Assembly: GCF_026810445.1 (NCBI RefSeq)
Contig: NZ_CP113949.1
Location: forward strand, 1,426,001 to 1,490,000
Source: Pseudomonas sp. BSw22131
GTDB lineage: Bacteria; Pseudomonadota; Gammaproteobacteria; Pseudomonadales; Pseudomonadaceae
Length of the DNA: 64,000 nt
Direction of reading: 5' to 3'
Notes under the pieces: model-generated
The model's database searches: none
Told to the model about the DNA's origin: nothing
The model's input: the letters and a program-made list of their open reading frames with translations, nothing else
Made by a program: the position numbers and the translations under genes
In this document: positions 28,723 to 37,291 of the stretch, one piece after another
Layout of the letters: every line of letters begins with the position of its first letter
How positions within the stretch are numbered: position 1 is the stretch's first letter

Positions 28723-29421
28723 ATGCGCGGCTCGACGGTATTTTTCGGGCTGTTGTTGATCGGTGCCTGCGCTGTGTTTTCGGTCTGGCGCGGTTGGCTG
28801 GATGTGCCTGCACAGTGGGATCCCTGGGCGCCGCTGGACGTGCGTGATGAACCCAATCTGCTGACTGCCTACAAACTGTCGCGTCTGCAGGACAATCCCG
28901 AGCTGTGCGATCAGGCGCTTCGTACCTCTTCCCTGCGCTTTAGCCATCAGGCCGACAGTCCCGCTGATGCCAAATGCCCGCTCAGCAACACCCTGCGTAT
29001 TCAGGGCGGCGACGTCGCCCTGAGCAGCAGTTTTCTCGCCAGTTGCCCGCTGGCGGTTGCCTACGCGCTGTTCGACATCCATGCGCTGCAACCAGCGGCC
29101 CGCGAGGTATTCGGTCAAAAGGTGACGCAGGTCGATCATCTGGGGAGTTTTGCCTGCCGCAACGTTTACAACCGAACCGAGGGCCGACTCAGCCAGCATG
29201 CCAGCGCCAATGCACTCGACATCGCCGGGTTTCGACTGGCAGACGGTCGACGTATTTCGATTCTGAGGGACTGGGAAAAGGAGGGCGATAACAGCCGTTT
29301 CTTGAAGCAGGTACGCGACGGAGCGTGCAAGCAGTTCAATACCGTGCTCAGCCCGGACTATAACGCCGCGCACCGTAATCACTTTCATCTGGACATGGGG
29401 CGCTGGCGGGTGTGTCGTTAA
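28723..29421 (+). CDS. Extensin-like C-terminal domain protein
   Basis: Membrane-anchored envelope protein. The ATG at 28723 gives 232 residues with an N-terminal signal anchor (FFGLLLIGACAVFSVWRGW), then an extensin-like domain: CPLSNTLRIQGGDVALSSSF, FACRNVYNR, LSQHASANALDIAGFRL, and AHRNHFHLDMG at the end. The His/Asp pattern (SQHASANALDIAGF, HRNHFHLD) is the metal site of D-Ala-D-Ala peptidase-like folds, so a peptidoglycan role is plausible but unproven. Four conserved cysteines suggest disulfides. It follows the PEP-mutase-like gene closely. Confidence 0.85.
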   Translation: MRGSTVFFGLLLIGACAVFSVWRGWLDVPAQWDPWAPLDVRDEPNLLTAYKLSRLQDNPELCDQALRTSSLRFSHQADSPADAKCPLSNTLRIQGGDVALSSSFLASCPLAVAYALFDIHALQPAAREVFGQKVTQVDHLGSFACRNVYNRTEGRLSQHASANALDIAGFRLADGRRISILRDWEKEGDNSRFLKQVRDGACKQFNTVLSPDYNAAHRNHFHLDMGRWRVCR

Positions 29422-29460
29422 CGGGCTGATCGCAAGTTGGTCGTCGGTTTCGGTTGGTAT

Positions 29461-30090
29461 TCAAGCCGCCTGACGCAGGTTCTGTAAAACAATCGGGCGT
29501 GCCCAGCCGTTATCGAAATCAAGATTGCGCTGTTGCTCAATCATTTCATGGAGACTGAGCGGCTCGGCAGGTTTGTCTGCCAGGTCCCATTCAAGCTCGG
29601 CAATCGGCAGGAACAATGCGCGCGGTTCAGGGCCGGGCCCTGGTTTGGCGCTGTCGTCATAGGGCGTCAACACGGTAGGGCGCACCCAACTGCTGTCAAA
29701 TTCCAGATTGCGCTGCTGCTCGATCAGCTCGCTTGCGCTGAACGGTTTGGCAGGTTTGTCGGCGAGATCCCATTCAAATTCGGCAATTGGCAAGAACAGC
29801 GGCTCGGGCGGGTTGCGCTCTGTATCCTGAACAGGAAGCGCGCGTTGATCGACGATTTTGCCCAGGGTGTTCGTGCCAGCTAAAGGCTCGCCAGTGATGC
29901 TTTGCGTCGCTGCTTCGACGCTGAATTCAGGGGTACCGCCTGAGGTGTCGTCGATCTGCTGCGCCATCGCCCGCGCGAATGCATCCTGCCAGAGCTGCGT
30001 CACGCCGCTCAGGGTCTGGGTATTGCGTACGCTGTAGTCGCCTACGTACGTCAAGTAACCTATGGAGGATGATTGCTGAATGTCTGACAT
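29461..30090 (-). CDS. Hypothetical protein with a duplicated 44-residue module
   Basis: 209 residues, no signal peptide or membrane helix. After a polar N-terminal half (QLWQDAFARAMAQQID), two tandem modules of 44 residues occupy about 98-141 and 159-202. Each runs LFLPIAE-EWDLADKPA through ELIEQQRNLEFDSSW to RP-VL, with a Pro/Gly-rich 17-residue spacer between. The DNA copies (29668-29799 and 29485-29616) have diverged, so the duplication is old and the coding frame was kept, which argues for a real protein. The family is not recognised. It is divergent from rsmJ. Confidence 0.7.
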   Translation of the reverse strand: MSDIQQSSSIGYLTYVGDYSVRNTQTLSGVTQLWQDAFARAMAQQIDDTSGGTPEFSVEAATQSITGEPLAGTNTLGKIVDQRALPVQDTERNPPEPLFLPIAEFEWDLADKPAKPFSASELIEQQRNLEFDSSWVRPTVLTPYDDSAKPGPGPEPRALFLPIAELEWDLADKPAEPLSLHEMIEQQRNLDFDNGWARPIVLQNLRQAA

Positions 30091-30188
30091 AGCGCTCAGT
30101 ACATACCGTGGGTTCTGGCAAAATGCCGGATACTTTTGTTATCGGCAGTTGTTGCCAATCATTAAGAAAATTTGAGCGTGTGGACACG

Positions 30189-30971
30189 ATGAGTGAGCAA
30201 CAAACGGGCAGCCGCATTCGCGTGCAGGCGCTGAGTGCTGGAGGACAGGCGCAGGCCCAGCAATGGGCGCAGCGCCTTGGTTTGCCATTGGAAGACGCCG
30301 ACGCCGACTTTGCCCTGCAAGTGGCCGACGAAGGGCTGCAGTTGCAGCAGTTGGGCAATGACGCGCCAGGCGCCGTTCGAGTGGATTTCGTCGAGGGTGC
30401 CGTGGCGCACCGGCGCCTGTTCGGCGGCGGCAGTGGGCAGATGATCGCCAAGGCGGTCGGCATTCAACCTGGCGTTCGGCCCAAGGTGCTGGATGCCACG
30501 GCCGGCCTGGGCAAGGACGCATTCGTGCTGGCGAGCCTGGGCTGCGAAATGAGCCTGATCGAGCGTCAGCCCATCATTGCGGCGCTGCTTGAGGACGGGT
30601 TGGCGCGTGGACGGCAGGACCGGGAAGTTGGCGCGATTATCAGCCAGATGCGCCTGTTGACCGGCAATTCCATCGAGCTGATCCGCAACTGGGAAGGTGA
30701 GCCGCCGCAGGTGATTTACCTGGACCCGATGTTTCCCCATCGCGAGAAAACCGCGCTGGTGAAGAAGGAAATGCGTCTGTTCCGGCCATTGGTCGGCGAT
30801 GACATGGACGCCCCGGCATTGCTGGAAGCCGCCCTGGCATTGGCGACGCACCGCGTGGTCGTCAAACGTCCGCGCAAAGCGCCTTGTATCGATGGGCCAA
30901 AACCCGGTTATGCGCTGGACGGTAAATCCAGCCGCTACGACATTTATCCAAAGAAAGCGCTGAAGTCGTAG
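30189..30971 (+). CDS. rsmJ: RsmJ, 16S rRNA (guanine1516-N2)-methyltransferase
   Basis: Methylates G1516 of 16S rRNA using SAM. I chose ATG 30189, giving [10 protein letters not shown] and 260 residues; the longer frame from 30108 overlaps the divergent promoter region. Motifs: SAM loop [20 protein letters not shown] and the catalytic-region [19 protein letters not shown], both typical of RsmJ (YhiQ), and the substrate-loop KRPRKAP near the C-terminus. It lies near mexL as in P. aeruginosa. Confidence 0.93.
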   Translation: MSEQQTGSRIRVQALSAGGQAQAQQWAQRLGLPLEDADADFALQVADEGLQLQQLGNDAPGAVRVDFVEGAVAHRRLFGGGSGQMIAKAVGIQPGVRPKVLDATAGLGKDAFVLASLGCEMSLIERQPIIAALLEDGLARGRQDREVGAIISQMRLLTGNSIELIRNWEGEPPQVIYLDPMFPHREKTALVKKEMRLFRPLVGDDMDAPALLEAALALATHRVVVKRPRKAPCIDGPKPGYALDGKSSRYDIYPKKALKS

Positions 30972-30987
30972 TCAGGCCCTAATCGGT

Positions 30988-31068
30988 CTGTGGGAGCAAC
31001 GTGTTGGCGAGATCCGCCACCGCGGTGTGTCAGGCCTGACGTCTCGCGAACAAGTTCGCTCCTACAGG
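30988..31068. repeat. REP-type inverted pair
   Basis: CTGTGGGAGCAACGTGTTGG at 30988 with its mirrored partner GCGAACAAGTTCGCTCCTAC ending near 31068, in the convergent gap between rsmJ and mexL. Confidence 0.7.
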
Positions 31069-31073
31069 GTTTA

Positions 31074-31730
31074 TCACGCCTTTCGATAAGCCCGCAAAAA
31101 CAGCGCCACTACTTCCTGCACGTGACGCTCGGCGCTGTTGACGTCCGGCAGTTCGCCGCAACCAATCAGCAGACGGAAATTGCACGCGCCCTTCACCAGA
31201 CTGAGGAAGTGCTCGCTCGCTCTGGCGGGTGAATCAAAATGAAGGCCGTTAGTGTTGTTGATGCGCGTCAGAAACCGCTCCATCTCCTGAAGAATCCGCT
31301 GCGGACCTGCCTCGAAAAACACCCGCGACAGCGTCGGATCCTGACTCCCGAGCGCAATCATCAAGCGGTGAAGCTCCAGCGATTCCGGGCTGTTGATCAG
31401 CGTCTGAAAGCCACGGGCAATATCCAGCAACACTTTCTCAGCCGACCCATGGTGCGGCAGATCGATGAACAGCTCGGGCATCTGCTCTTCGCAGCGCGCT
31501 ACGACCGCTGCCGAAAACAGCGTCTCTTTGTCAGTGAAGTGACTGTAAACGGTGAGCTTTGAAACCCCGGCTTCCGACGCTACCGCATCCATGCTGGTGC
31601 CCGCGTAGCCGTTGCGCACAAACAGGTTTTTTGCAGCATCGAGAATGGCCTGGCGCTTGACCAGATCTTTGGGACGACCAGGGCCGGAAGGGGGCATTGA
31701 ATCGATTGAGGATGGGTCAGGCATATTCAT
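31074..31730 (-). CDS. mexL: MexL-like TetR repressor of the adjacent RND pump
   Basis: 218 residues. The N-terminal helix-turn-helix domain covers about 20-70 (RQAILDAAKNLFVRNGYAGT, VSKLTVYSHFTDKETLF), after a short Pro-rich tail; the C-terminal domain is of the AefR/TetR_C_7 type. It is divergent from the mexJ/mexK pump genes, in the arrangement MexL has in P. aeruginosa, where it represses mexJK and itself. The name rests on this locus structure and the matching protein sizes; direct binding is inferred. Confidence 0.85.
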   Translation of the reverse strand: MNMPDPSSIDSMPPSGPGRPKDLVKRQAILDAAKNLFVRNGYAGTSMDAVASEAGVSKLTVYSHFTDKETLFSAAVVARCEEQMPELFIDLPHHGSAEKVLLDIARGFQTLINSPESLELHRLMIALGSQDPTLSRVFFEAGPQRILQEMERFLTRINNTNGLHFDSPARASEHFLSLVKGACNFRLLIGCGELPDVNSAERHVQEVVALFLRAYRKA

Positions 31731-31817
31731 TTCAATAGTGGACTGGTCAGTTCGGTAATTTTAAATATACTCGGCAGTACAATTATTCCAAGCCCTCCTT
31801 TGCGCAGGTCTCACACC
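31731..31817. promoter_or_regulatory. mexL-mexJ divergent control region
   Basis: This 87-base gap must hold both promoters. The palindrome ACTGGTCAGT at 31742-31751 is close to the mexL start and is a candidate TetR operator. AT-rich sequence (TAATTTTAAATATACT, 31756-31771) could hold -10 elements. I do not see the exact GTATTT inverted repeats reported for P. aeruginosa MexL. Confidence 0.5.
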
Positions 31818-32918
31818 ATGTTTCGCGATGCTCTGTCCCTCGCCATTCCCGTCAGCCTGGTGGCGTTGCTGGCTGCCTGCGGTCAGGACGTTTCCGTTCC
31901 GGCCAAGGTACGCCCGGCCATGGTAGTGCAACCGCTGCCTTCCTCCCAATCGATGGACAGCTATCCCGGTGAAGTACGCGCCCGGTTCGAGCCGGAGCTG
32001 GCATTTCGTATCGCCGGCAAAGTCAGCAAGCGGCTGGTCGAGGAGGGCCAGCGCGTCAAAGCCAATCAGCCGCTTGCCGAGCTCGACGCCCAGGACGTCC
32101 GTCTGCAACTCGATGCCACGCGGGCTCAGGTCGCCGCCGCCGAAGCCAATCTGCAAATGGTCCGCTCGGATCGTGATCGCTACAAAACGCTTGTGGATAG
32201 GCAGATGGTCAGCAAATCCCAATACGACAACGCCGAGAATCTTTACCGCGCCGGTGATGCGCGCCTGCGTCAGTTGAAGGCCGAACTTACCGTTGCCGAT
32301 AATCAGACCGGTTATGCCGTGCTTCGTGCGTCTCAGGATGGGGTGGTCGCCAAGCGCCTGGTGGAGGTCGGCCAGGTCGTCGCTGCCGGGCAGACGGTGT
32401 TTACTCTCGCCGCAGACGGTGAGCGAGAAGTGCTGATCAGCCTGCCGGAGCAGAATTACGGGCGCTTCAAGATAGGCGAACCGGTGTCTGTCGAACTGTG
32501 GACCCAGCGCGATCAGCGTTTCCCGGGGCGCATCCGCGAGTTGTCTCCTGCTGCCGATCCACGTTCGCGCACGTTCGCCGCACGGGTGGCCTTCGCAGGC
32601 GGCGCGGTGCCGGCCGAGCTGGGGCAAAGCGCGAGGGTGTTTATCCAGTCCGGGCAGAGCGTGTCGTTGTCTGTGCCGTTGTCGGCGCTGAGCGCGGAAA
32701 ACGGTCTCACCTACGTCTGGCGTGTGCAAAGCGACAACACACTCAAGCGCACCGAGGTTCAGGTCGGCGCCTATGGACAGGACTCCGTGCCGGTGCTGAG
32801 CGGTCTTTCGGCGACCGACTGGGTGGTCGCGGCGGGCGTCCATGTACTGCATGACGGGGAGACGATACGGCCGGTGGATCGCAGCAATCGAGCGGTCAAA
32901 CTGGCGGCGAAGGAGTAG
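31818..32918 (+). CDS. mexJ: MexJ-like RND membrane fusion protein
   Basis: Periplasmic adaptor linking the RND permease to an outer-membrane channel. The ATG at 31818 gives 366 residues (MexJ size) with a lipoprotein signal ending LLAAC. The HlyD-family layout is visible: PGEVRARFEPELAFRIAGKV barrel-sandwich strand, a coiled-coil hairpin (TRAQVAAAEANLQMVRSDRD), and beta-barrel segments. No outer-membrane factor gene is present; MexJK is known to borrow OprM or OpmH. mexK follows after 6 bases. Confidence 0.9.
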   Translation: MFRDALSLAIPVSLVALLAACGQDVSVPAKVRPAMVVQPLPSSQSMDSYPGEVRARFEPELAFRIAGKVSKRLVEEGQRVKANQPLAELDAQDVRLQLDATRAQVAAAEANLQMVRSDRDRYKTLVDRQMVSKSQYDNAENLYRAGDARLRQLKAELTVADNQTGYAVLRASQDGVVAKRLVEVGQVVAAGQTVFTLAADGEREVLISLPEQNYGRFKIGEPVSVELWTQRDQRFPGRIRELSPAADPRSRTFAARVAFAGGAVPAELGQSARVFIQSGQSVSLSVPLSALSAENGLTYVWRVQSDNTLKRTEVQVGAYGQDSVPVLSGLSATDWVVAAGVHVLHDGETIRPVDRSNRAVKLAAKE

Positions 32919-32924
32919 GCCCGG

Positions 32925-35900
32925 ATGCGTTTCAATCTCTCCGAGTGGGCGCTTCGCAACCGTCAGATGGTCCTGTATCTGATGATCCTTCTGGCTGTAG
33001 TGGGCGCGTTGTCTTACACCAAGCTGGGCCAGAGCGAAGATCCGCCGTTCACGTTCAAAGCCATGGTGATACGCACCCTCTGGCCGGGTGCCAGCGCCGA
33101 AGAAGTCGCGCGCCAAGTCACTGATCGCGTCGAAAAAAAGCTGATGGAAACTGGCGACTACGAGCGCATTGTCTCGTTTTCGCGGCCCGGTGAATCGCAG
33201 GTCACGTTTGTGGCGCGCGACAGTCTGGTCTCGGCGAAACTGCCGGAGCTCTTTTATCAGATCCGGAAAAAGATCGGCGACATCCGCCAGGCGCTTCCCG
33301 TGGGTGTGCAGGGGCCGTTCTTCAACGACGAGTTCGGCACCACATTCGGCAATATTTATGCGCTGACAGGGCAGGGGTTTGATTATGCCGTCCTCAAGGA
33401 TTACGCCGACCGGATCCAGATTCAGCTGCAGCGGGTCAAGGACGTTGGCAAGGTTGAGCTGATCGGGCTGCAAGACGAGAAAATCTGGATCGAGTTGTCG
33501 AACGTCAAACTCGCGACCCTCGGGTTGCCGATGCGGGCTGTTCAGCAGGCGCTTGAGGACCAGAATGCCGTCACCGCGGCGAGCTTCTTCGAGACCCCGA
33601 GTGAGCGCGTGCAACTGCGTGTGACCGGGCGTTTTCAGACCGTGGACGAAATCCGCGACTTCCCGATCCGGGTGGGGGATCGCACGCTGCGCATCAGCGA
33701 TCTGGCCGAAGTGCATCGTGGGTTCAATGATCCACCGGCGCCGCGCATGCGATTCATGGATGAGGACGCCATCGGTCTGGCGGTGGCGATGAAAGACGGC
33801 GGCGACATTCTGGTCCTTGGCAAGGCGCTGGAACACGAATTTTCACGCCTGCAAAATAACCTGCCGGCCGGGATGCAACTGCGCAAGGTGTCCGATCAGC
33901 CGGCTGCGGTGAAAACCGGCGTCGGCGAGTTTGTGCAAGTACTGGCCGAAGCGTTGGGCATCGTGCTGCTGGTGAGCTTTTTCTCGCTTGGCGTGCGTAC
34001 CGGCCTGGTGGTTGCGCTGTCGATCCCTGTGGTGCTGGCGATGACGTTTGCGTGCATGTACTACTTCGGCATCGGACTGCACAAGATTTCCCTCGGCGCG
34101 CTGGTGCTGGCGCTGGGGCTGCTGGTGGATGACGCGATCATCGCCGTGGAAATGATGGCTATCAAAATGGAGCAAGGTTACGACCGGATGAAGGCCGCGA
34201 GTTTCGCCTGGACCAGCACTGCCTTTCCGATGCTGACCGGCACGCTGATTACGGCGGCAGGGTTTCTGCCGATTGCCACCGCCCAATCCAGCACTGGCGA
34301 GTACACGCGCTCGATCTTTCAGGTGGTGACCATCGCGCTGCTCGCGTCATGGGTCGCAGCGGTGGTGTTCGTGCCGTACCTGGGTGAGCGACTGCTGCCC
34401 GATCTGACCAAAATCCACGCTGCCCGGCATGGCTCCGCAAATGCGCCCGATCCCTATGGCACACCGTTTTACCGGCGTGTACGAGGATTGGTGGGCTGGT
34501 GTGTACGCCGGCGCAAAACGGTGATCATCCTGACGCTGCTGCTGTTCGTGGCATCGATAGCGCTGTTTCGATTCGTGCCGCAGCAGTTCTTCCCGGCCTC
34601 GGGACGACTTGAGTTGATGGTCGATCTGAAGCTGGCAGAAGGTGCCTCGTTGAACAGCACCACCGAGCAGGTCAAGCGGCTGGAAGCCATGATCAAAGGC
34701 CATGAGGGCGTGGAGAATTACGTCGCTTACGTGGGCACCGGCTCGCCGCGGTTCTATCTGCCGCTGGATCAGCAATTGCCCGCAGCAAGCTTCGCGCAAT
34801 TTGTGGTGCTGGCCAAAACCATCGAAGACCGCGAAGCCCTGCGAACCTGGCTGATCGGTACGCTGGATGAGCAGTTTCCGATGCTGCGCCCTCGCGTAAC
34901 GCGCCTGGAAAACGGCCCGCCTGTGGGCTATCCCGTGCAGTTTCGGGTGACCGGCGAGCATATCGATGAGGTTCGGGCACTGGCTCGCAAAGTGGCGGCC
35001 AAGGTGCGTGAAAATCCCCATGTCGCGAACGTGCATCTGGACTGGGAGGAACCGAGCAAGGTCGTTTATCTCAACATCGATCAAGATCGCGCGCGGGCGC
35101 TGGGCGTAACCACCGCTGACTTGTCGCGCTTCCTGCAGAGCCAGCTCACCGGGTCAAGCGTCAGCCAATACCGCGAGGACGACGAGCTGATTGAAATACT
35201 GATGCGCGGCACCGAACACGAGAGGCAAGAGTTGGGCGCGTTGTCGAGCCTGTCGATTCCGACTGCCAACGGCAGCAGCGTTGCGTTGTCCCAGGTGGCG
35301 ACGCTGGAATACGGCTTTGAGGAGGGCGTCATCTGGCACCGCAACCGCCTGCCCAACGTGACTGTACGCGCCGATATCTACGGCAAAGAACAGCCCGCAA
35401 CCTTGGTCAAGCAAATCCTGCCGACGCTGGAAGGGGTGCGCGCTGAGCTGCCTGACGGCTATCTGCTGGACGTTGGCGGGACTGTGGAAGACTCTGCTCG
35501 CGGACAGAATTCGGTAAATGCCGGTGTGCCGCTGTTCATTGTGGTGGTGCTAACGTTACTGATGATTCAACTGCGCAGTTTTTCACGCACGGTGATGGTG
35601 TTTTTGACCGCGCCGCTGGGCTTGATCGGGGTGACGTTTTTCCTGCTCATCTTCGGACAGCCATTCGGTTTCGTGGCAATGCTCGGGACCATCGCGTTGT
35701 CAGGGATGATCATGCGCAACTCGGTGATTCTGGTGGACCAGATCGAGCAGGACATCGCCAGTGGGCTGGACCAATGGCAGGCGATCATCGAGGCGACGGT
35801 GCGGCGTTTCCGGCCGATCGTTCTGACCGCGCTTGCCGCTGTGCTGGCGATGATTCCGCTGTCACGCAGCGTGTTCTTCGGCCCGATGGCTGTGGCGATC

Positions 35901-35990
35901 ATGGGGGGGCTGATTGTGGCGACAGCGCTGACCTTGCTGTTTTTGCCTGCGCTGTATGCGGCATGGTTTCGCGTGAAGAAGGCAGAGTGA
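32925..35990 (+). CDS. mexK: MexK-like RND efflux permease
   Basis: Proton-driven inner-membrane pump of the HAE family, 1021 residues. TM1 is near residues 14-32, a large periplasmic porter loop follows, then TM2-6 with the proton-relay region LGLLVDDAIIAVEMM (TM4), a second periplasmic loop from about 560, and TM8-12 (LPDGYLLDVGGTVED before TM8; GTIALSGMIMRNSVILVDQI in TM10). Length and order fit P. aeruginosa MexK, whose known substrates include triclosan and erythromycin. Substrates here cannot be read from sequence. Confidence 0.92.
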   Translation: MRFNLSEWALRNRQMVLYLMILLAVVGALSYTKLGQSEDPPFTFKAMVIRTLWPGASAEEVARQVTDRVEKKLMETGDYERIVSFSRPGESQVTFVARDSLVSAKLPELFYQIRKKIGDIRQALPVGVQGPFFNDEFGTTFGNIYALTGQGFDYAVLKDYADRIQIQLQRVKDVGKVELIGLQDEKIWIELSNVKLATLGLPMRAVQQALEDQNAVTAASFFETPSERVQLRVTGRFQTVDEIRDFPIRVGDRTLRISDLAEVHRGFNDPPAPRMRFMDEDAIGLAVAMKDGGDILVLGKALEHEFSRLQNNLPAGMQLRKVSDQPAAVKTGVGEFVQVLAEALGIVLLVSFFSLGVRTGLVVALSIPVVLAMTFACMYYFGIGLHKISLGALVLALGLLVDDAIIAVEMMAIKMEQGYDRMKAASFAWTSTAFPMLTGTLITAAGFLPIATAQSSTGEYTRSIFQVVTIALLASWVAAVVFVPYLGERLLPDLTKIHAARHGSANAPDPYGTPFYRRVRGLVGWCVRRRKTVIILTLLLFVASIALFRFVPQQFFPASGRLELMVDLKLAEGASLNSTTEQVKRLEAMIKGHEGVENYVAYVGTGSPRFYLPLDQQLPAASFAQFVVLAKTIEDREALRTWLIGTLDEQFPMLRPRVTRLENGPPVGYPVQFRVTGEHIDEVRALARKVAAKVRENPHVANVHLDWEEPSKVVYLNIDQDRARALGVTTADLSRFLQSQLTGSSVSQYREDDELIEILMRGTEHERQELGALSSLSIPTANGSSVALSQVATLEYGFEEGVIWHRNRLPNVTVRADIYGKEQPATLVKQILPTLEGVRAELPDGYLLDVGGTVEDSARGQNSVNAGVPLFIVVVLTLLMIQLRSFSRTVMVFLTAPLGLIGVTFFLLIFGQPFGFVAMLGTIALSGMIMRNSVILVDQIEQDIASGLDQWQAIIEATVRRFRPIVLTALAAVLAMIPLSRSVFFGPMAVAIMGGLIVATALTLLFLPALYAAWFRVKKAE

Positions 35991-36000
35991 TAACAATTCT

Positions 36001-36079
36001 GTAGGCGCGAACTTGTTCGCGAAGCGTCATTCCTGTTTCGACACGAAAGACGCCTCGCCAACAAGTTGGCTCCTTGTAG
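36001..36079. repeat. REP-type inverted pair
   Basis: GTAGGCGCGAACTTGTTCGC at 36001 and a mirrored partner with GCCAACAAGTTGGCTCC ending in CTTGTAGG at about 36079, between the convergent mexK and DUF4197 genes. Confidence 0.7.
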
Positions 36080-36094
36080 GTAAGGTGTCAGGTG

Positions 36095-36784
36095 TTATAG
36101 CGAGCCGAACACTTTTTTCGCCAGACTGGTCGCAGCGCCGGCCGGATTTGCGCGGATGCTTTCTTCCTGTTTGGCAATCATCTCGAACAAGCCGTTGAGT
36201 GCCTGTTCGGTCACGTAGCCTTCGATGTTGGCGCTCTTGGCGTCCAGCACGCCCAGGGTAGCGGCCTGACTGGCAAAGGCGTTGTACTTTTGCGCCAGCC
36301 CGACTTTGTCGGTGGACTGCTTGACGATGGGCAGGAATTTGGCGCGGATCTGTTCGCGGCTGGACGAGCTCAAGTACTGAGTGGCCGAGTCCTTGCCGCC
36401 GCTGAGAATCCCTTTGGCGTCCGCAACGCTCATCTTTTTCACAGCGTCTACCAACAAGGCCTGAGCCTGTGGCACCGCCGCCTCGGCGGCCTGATTCATG
36501 CTGTTTTCCAGCTGGTCGACCTGCGCGCCCATGCCGAACTGTTTCATTTTCTTGGCCACTTTGCCCAGGCTGCCCGGCAGCTCGATGCGCACGTCCTGGT
36601 TATTGCTGAAGCCACCCGGCACACCCAGTTGCTTGACCGCCACTTGTGCGCCTTGTGTCAGTGCGTCTTTGAGGCCGCCCGTAGCATCCGATTGCGACAG
36701 ATCGCTCAACGACAGCGCAAAGACATTGGCTGACAACAGCAGGCCGGCGCACAGGCCGGTTAACGTAAGGGAGCGAGGCAGCAT
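36095..36784 (-). CDS. DUF4197 periplasmic protein
   Basis: 229 residues with a cleavable signal peptide (LTLTGLCAGLLLSANVFA). The mature part is helical and begins SLSDLSQSDATGGLKDALTQ, typical of the DUF4197 family, with VRIELPGSLGKVAKKMKQFG and repeated ALA/AAE helices. Members are single-gene periplasmic proteins of unknown function. The next minus-strand gene, the YbaY-like lipoprotein, lies 44 bases upstream, so the two may form one transcript. Confidence 0.85.
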   Translation of the reverse strand: MLPRSLTLTGLCAGLLLSANVFALSLSDLSQSDATGGLKDALTQGAQVAVKQLGVPGGFSNNQDVRIELPGSLGKVAKKMKQFGMGAQVDQLENSMNQAAEAAVPQAQALLVDAVKKMSVADAKGILSGGKDSATQYLSSSSREQIRAKFLPIVKQSTDKVGLAQKYNAFASQAATLGVLDAKSANIEGYVTEQALNGLFEMIAKQEESIRANPAGAATSLAKKVFGSL

Positions 36785-36828
36785 GAGCGGCGTCCTTTTC
36801 TAAGCAATAGGGATCGAGGTAGTGAAGC

Positions 36829-37227
36829 TTAGCGTGCCGGATTCAACCGGATGCGAACAGGCGGTTTTTCTTCCCGGCTCAGGTCAACGCTGTAGCGTTC
36901 GGTGCTGATCATCAACAGTTTGCCGTCCACTTCAATGCGTGCGCTGACCGCATAGGTGTGGCCTTCCACGACTTGTTTCTGATCGTACGTCAGATGGAAC
37001 GGCAGCGGGACCTGGCCCTTGATCGGACCACTTTGCCTGGCCAACGTTTGCGCCGGGGCGTCTGCCAGGGACACGTCCTGGAGGCTGACGGTCAGTGTCG
37101 CAGTCGGCGGCAGCGCGATGCGTTGCAGGTAGAACACCTCGCCGTCCAGGCGGCCGCCGACGTTATCGGGCGTACTTGCGCAGGCCGCCAGAAGGGTGGC
37201 CATCAGCGTCAGGAAAATGGGTTTCAT
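36829..37227 (-). CDS. YbaY-family lipoprotein
   Basis: 132 residues with lipobox LLAAC (Cys near residue 16), then a small beta-sandwich: LDGEVFYLQRIALPPTATLT VSLQDVSLADAP, PFHLTYDQKQV, YAVSARIEVDGKLLMIST. This is the YbaY/YscW lipoprotein domain. YscW-type members assist secretin assembly, but the YbaY branch has no assigned role, and there is no secretion gene nearby. Confidence 0.85.
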   Translation of the reverse strand: MKPIFLTLMATLLAACASTPDNVGGRLDGEVFYLQRIALPPTATLTVSLQDVSLADAPAQTLARQSGPIKGQVPLPFHLTYDQKQVVEGHTYAVSARIEVDGKLLMISTERYSVDLSREEKPPVRIRLNPAR

Positions 37228-37291
37228 GCAAAGATCTCCTTATCATCAGGCACTCGCAAGGCGCGCTTGCCTCTGGGTAAATGTAGCCAGT

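Noticed and set aside
31761..33836. 691-codon open frame on the minus strand
   Set aside because: Antisense to mexJ and mexK; His/Arg/Gln-rich translation without motifs. The RND genes are clearly the real ones.
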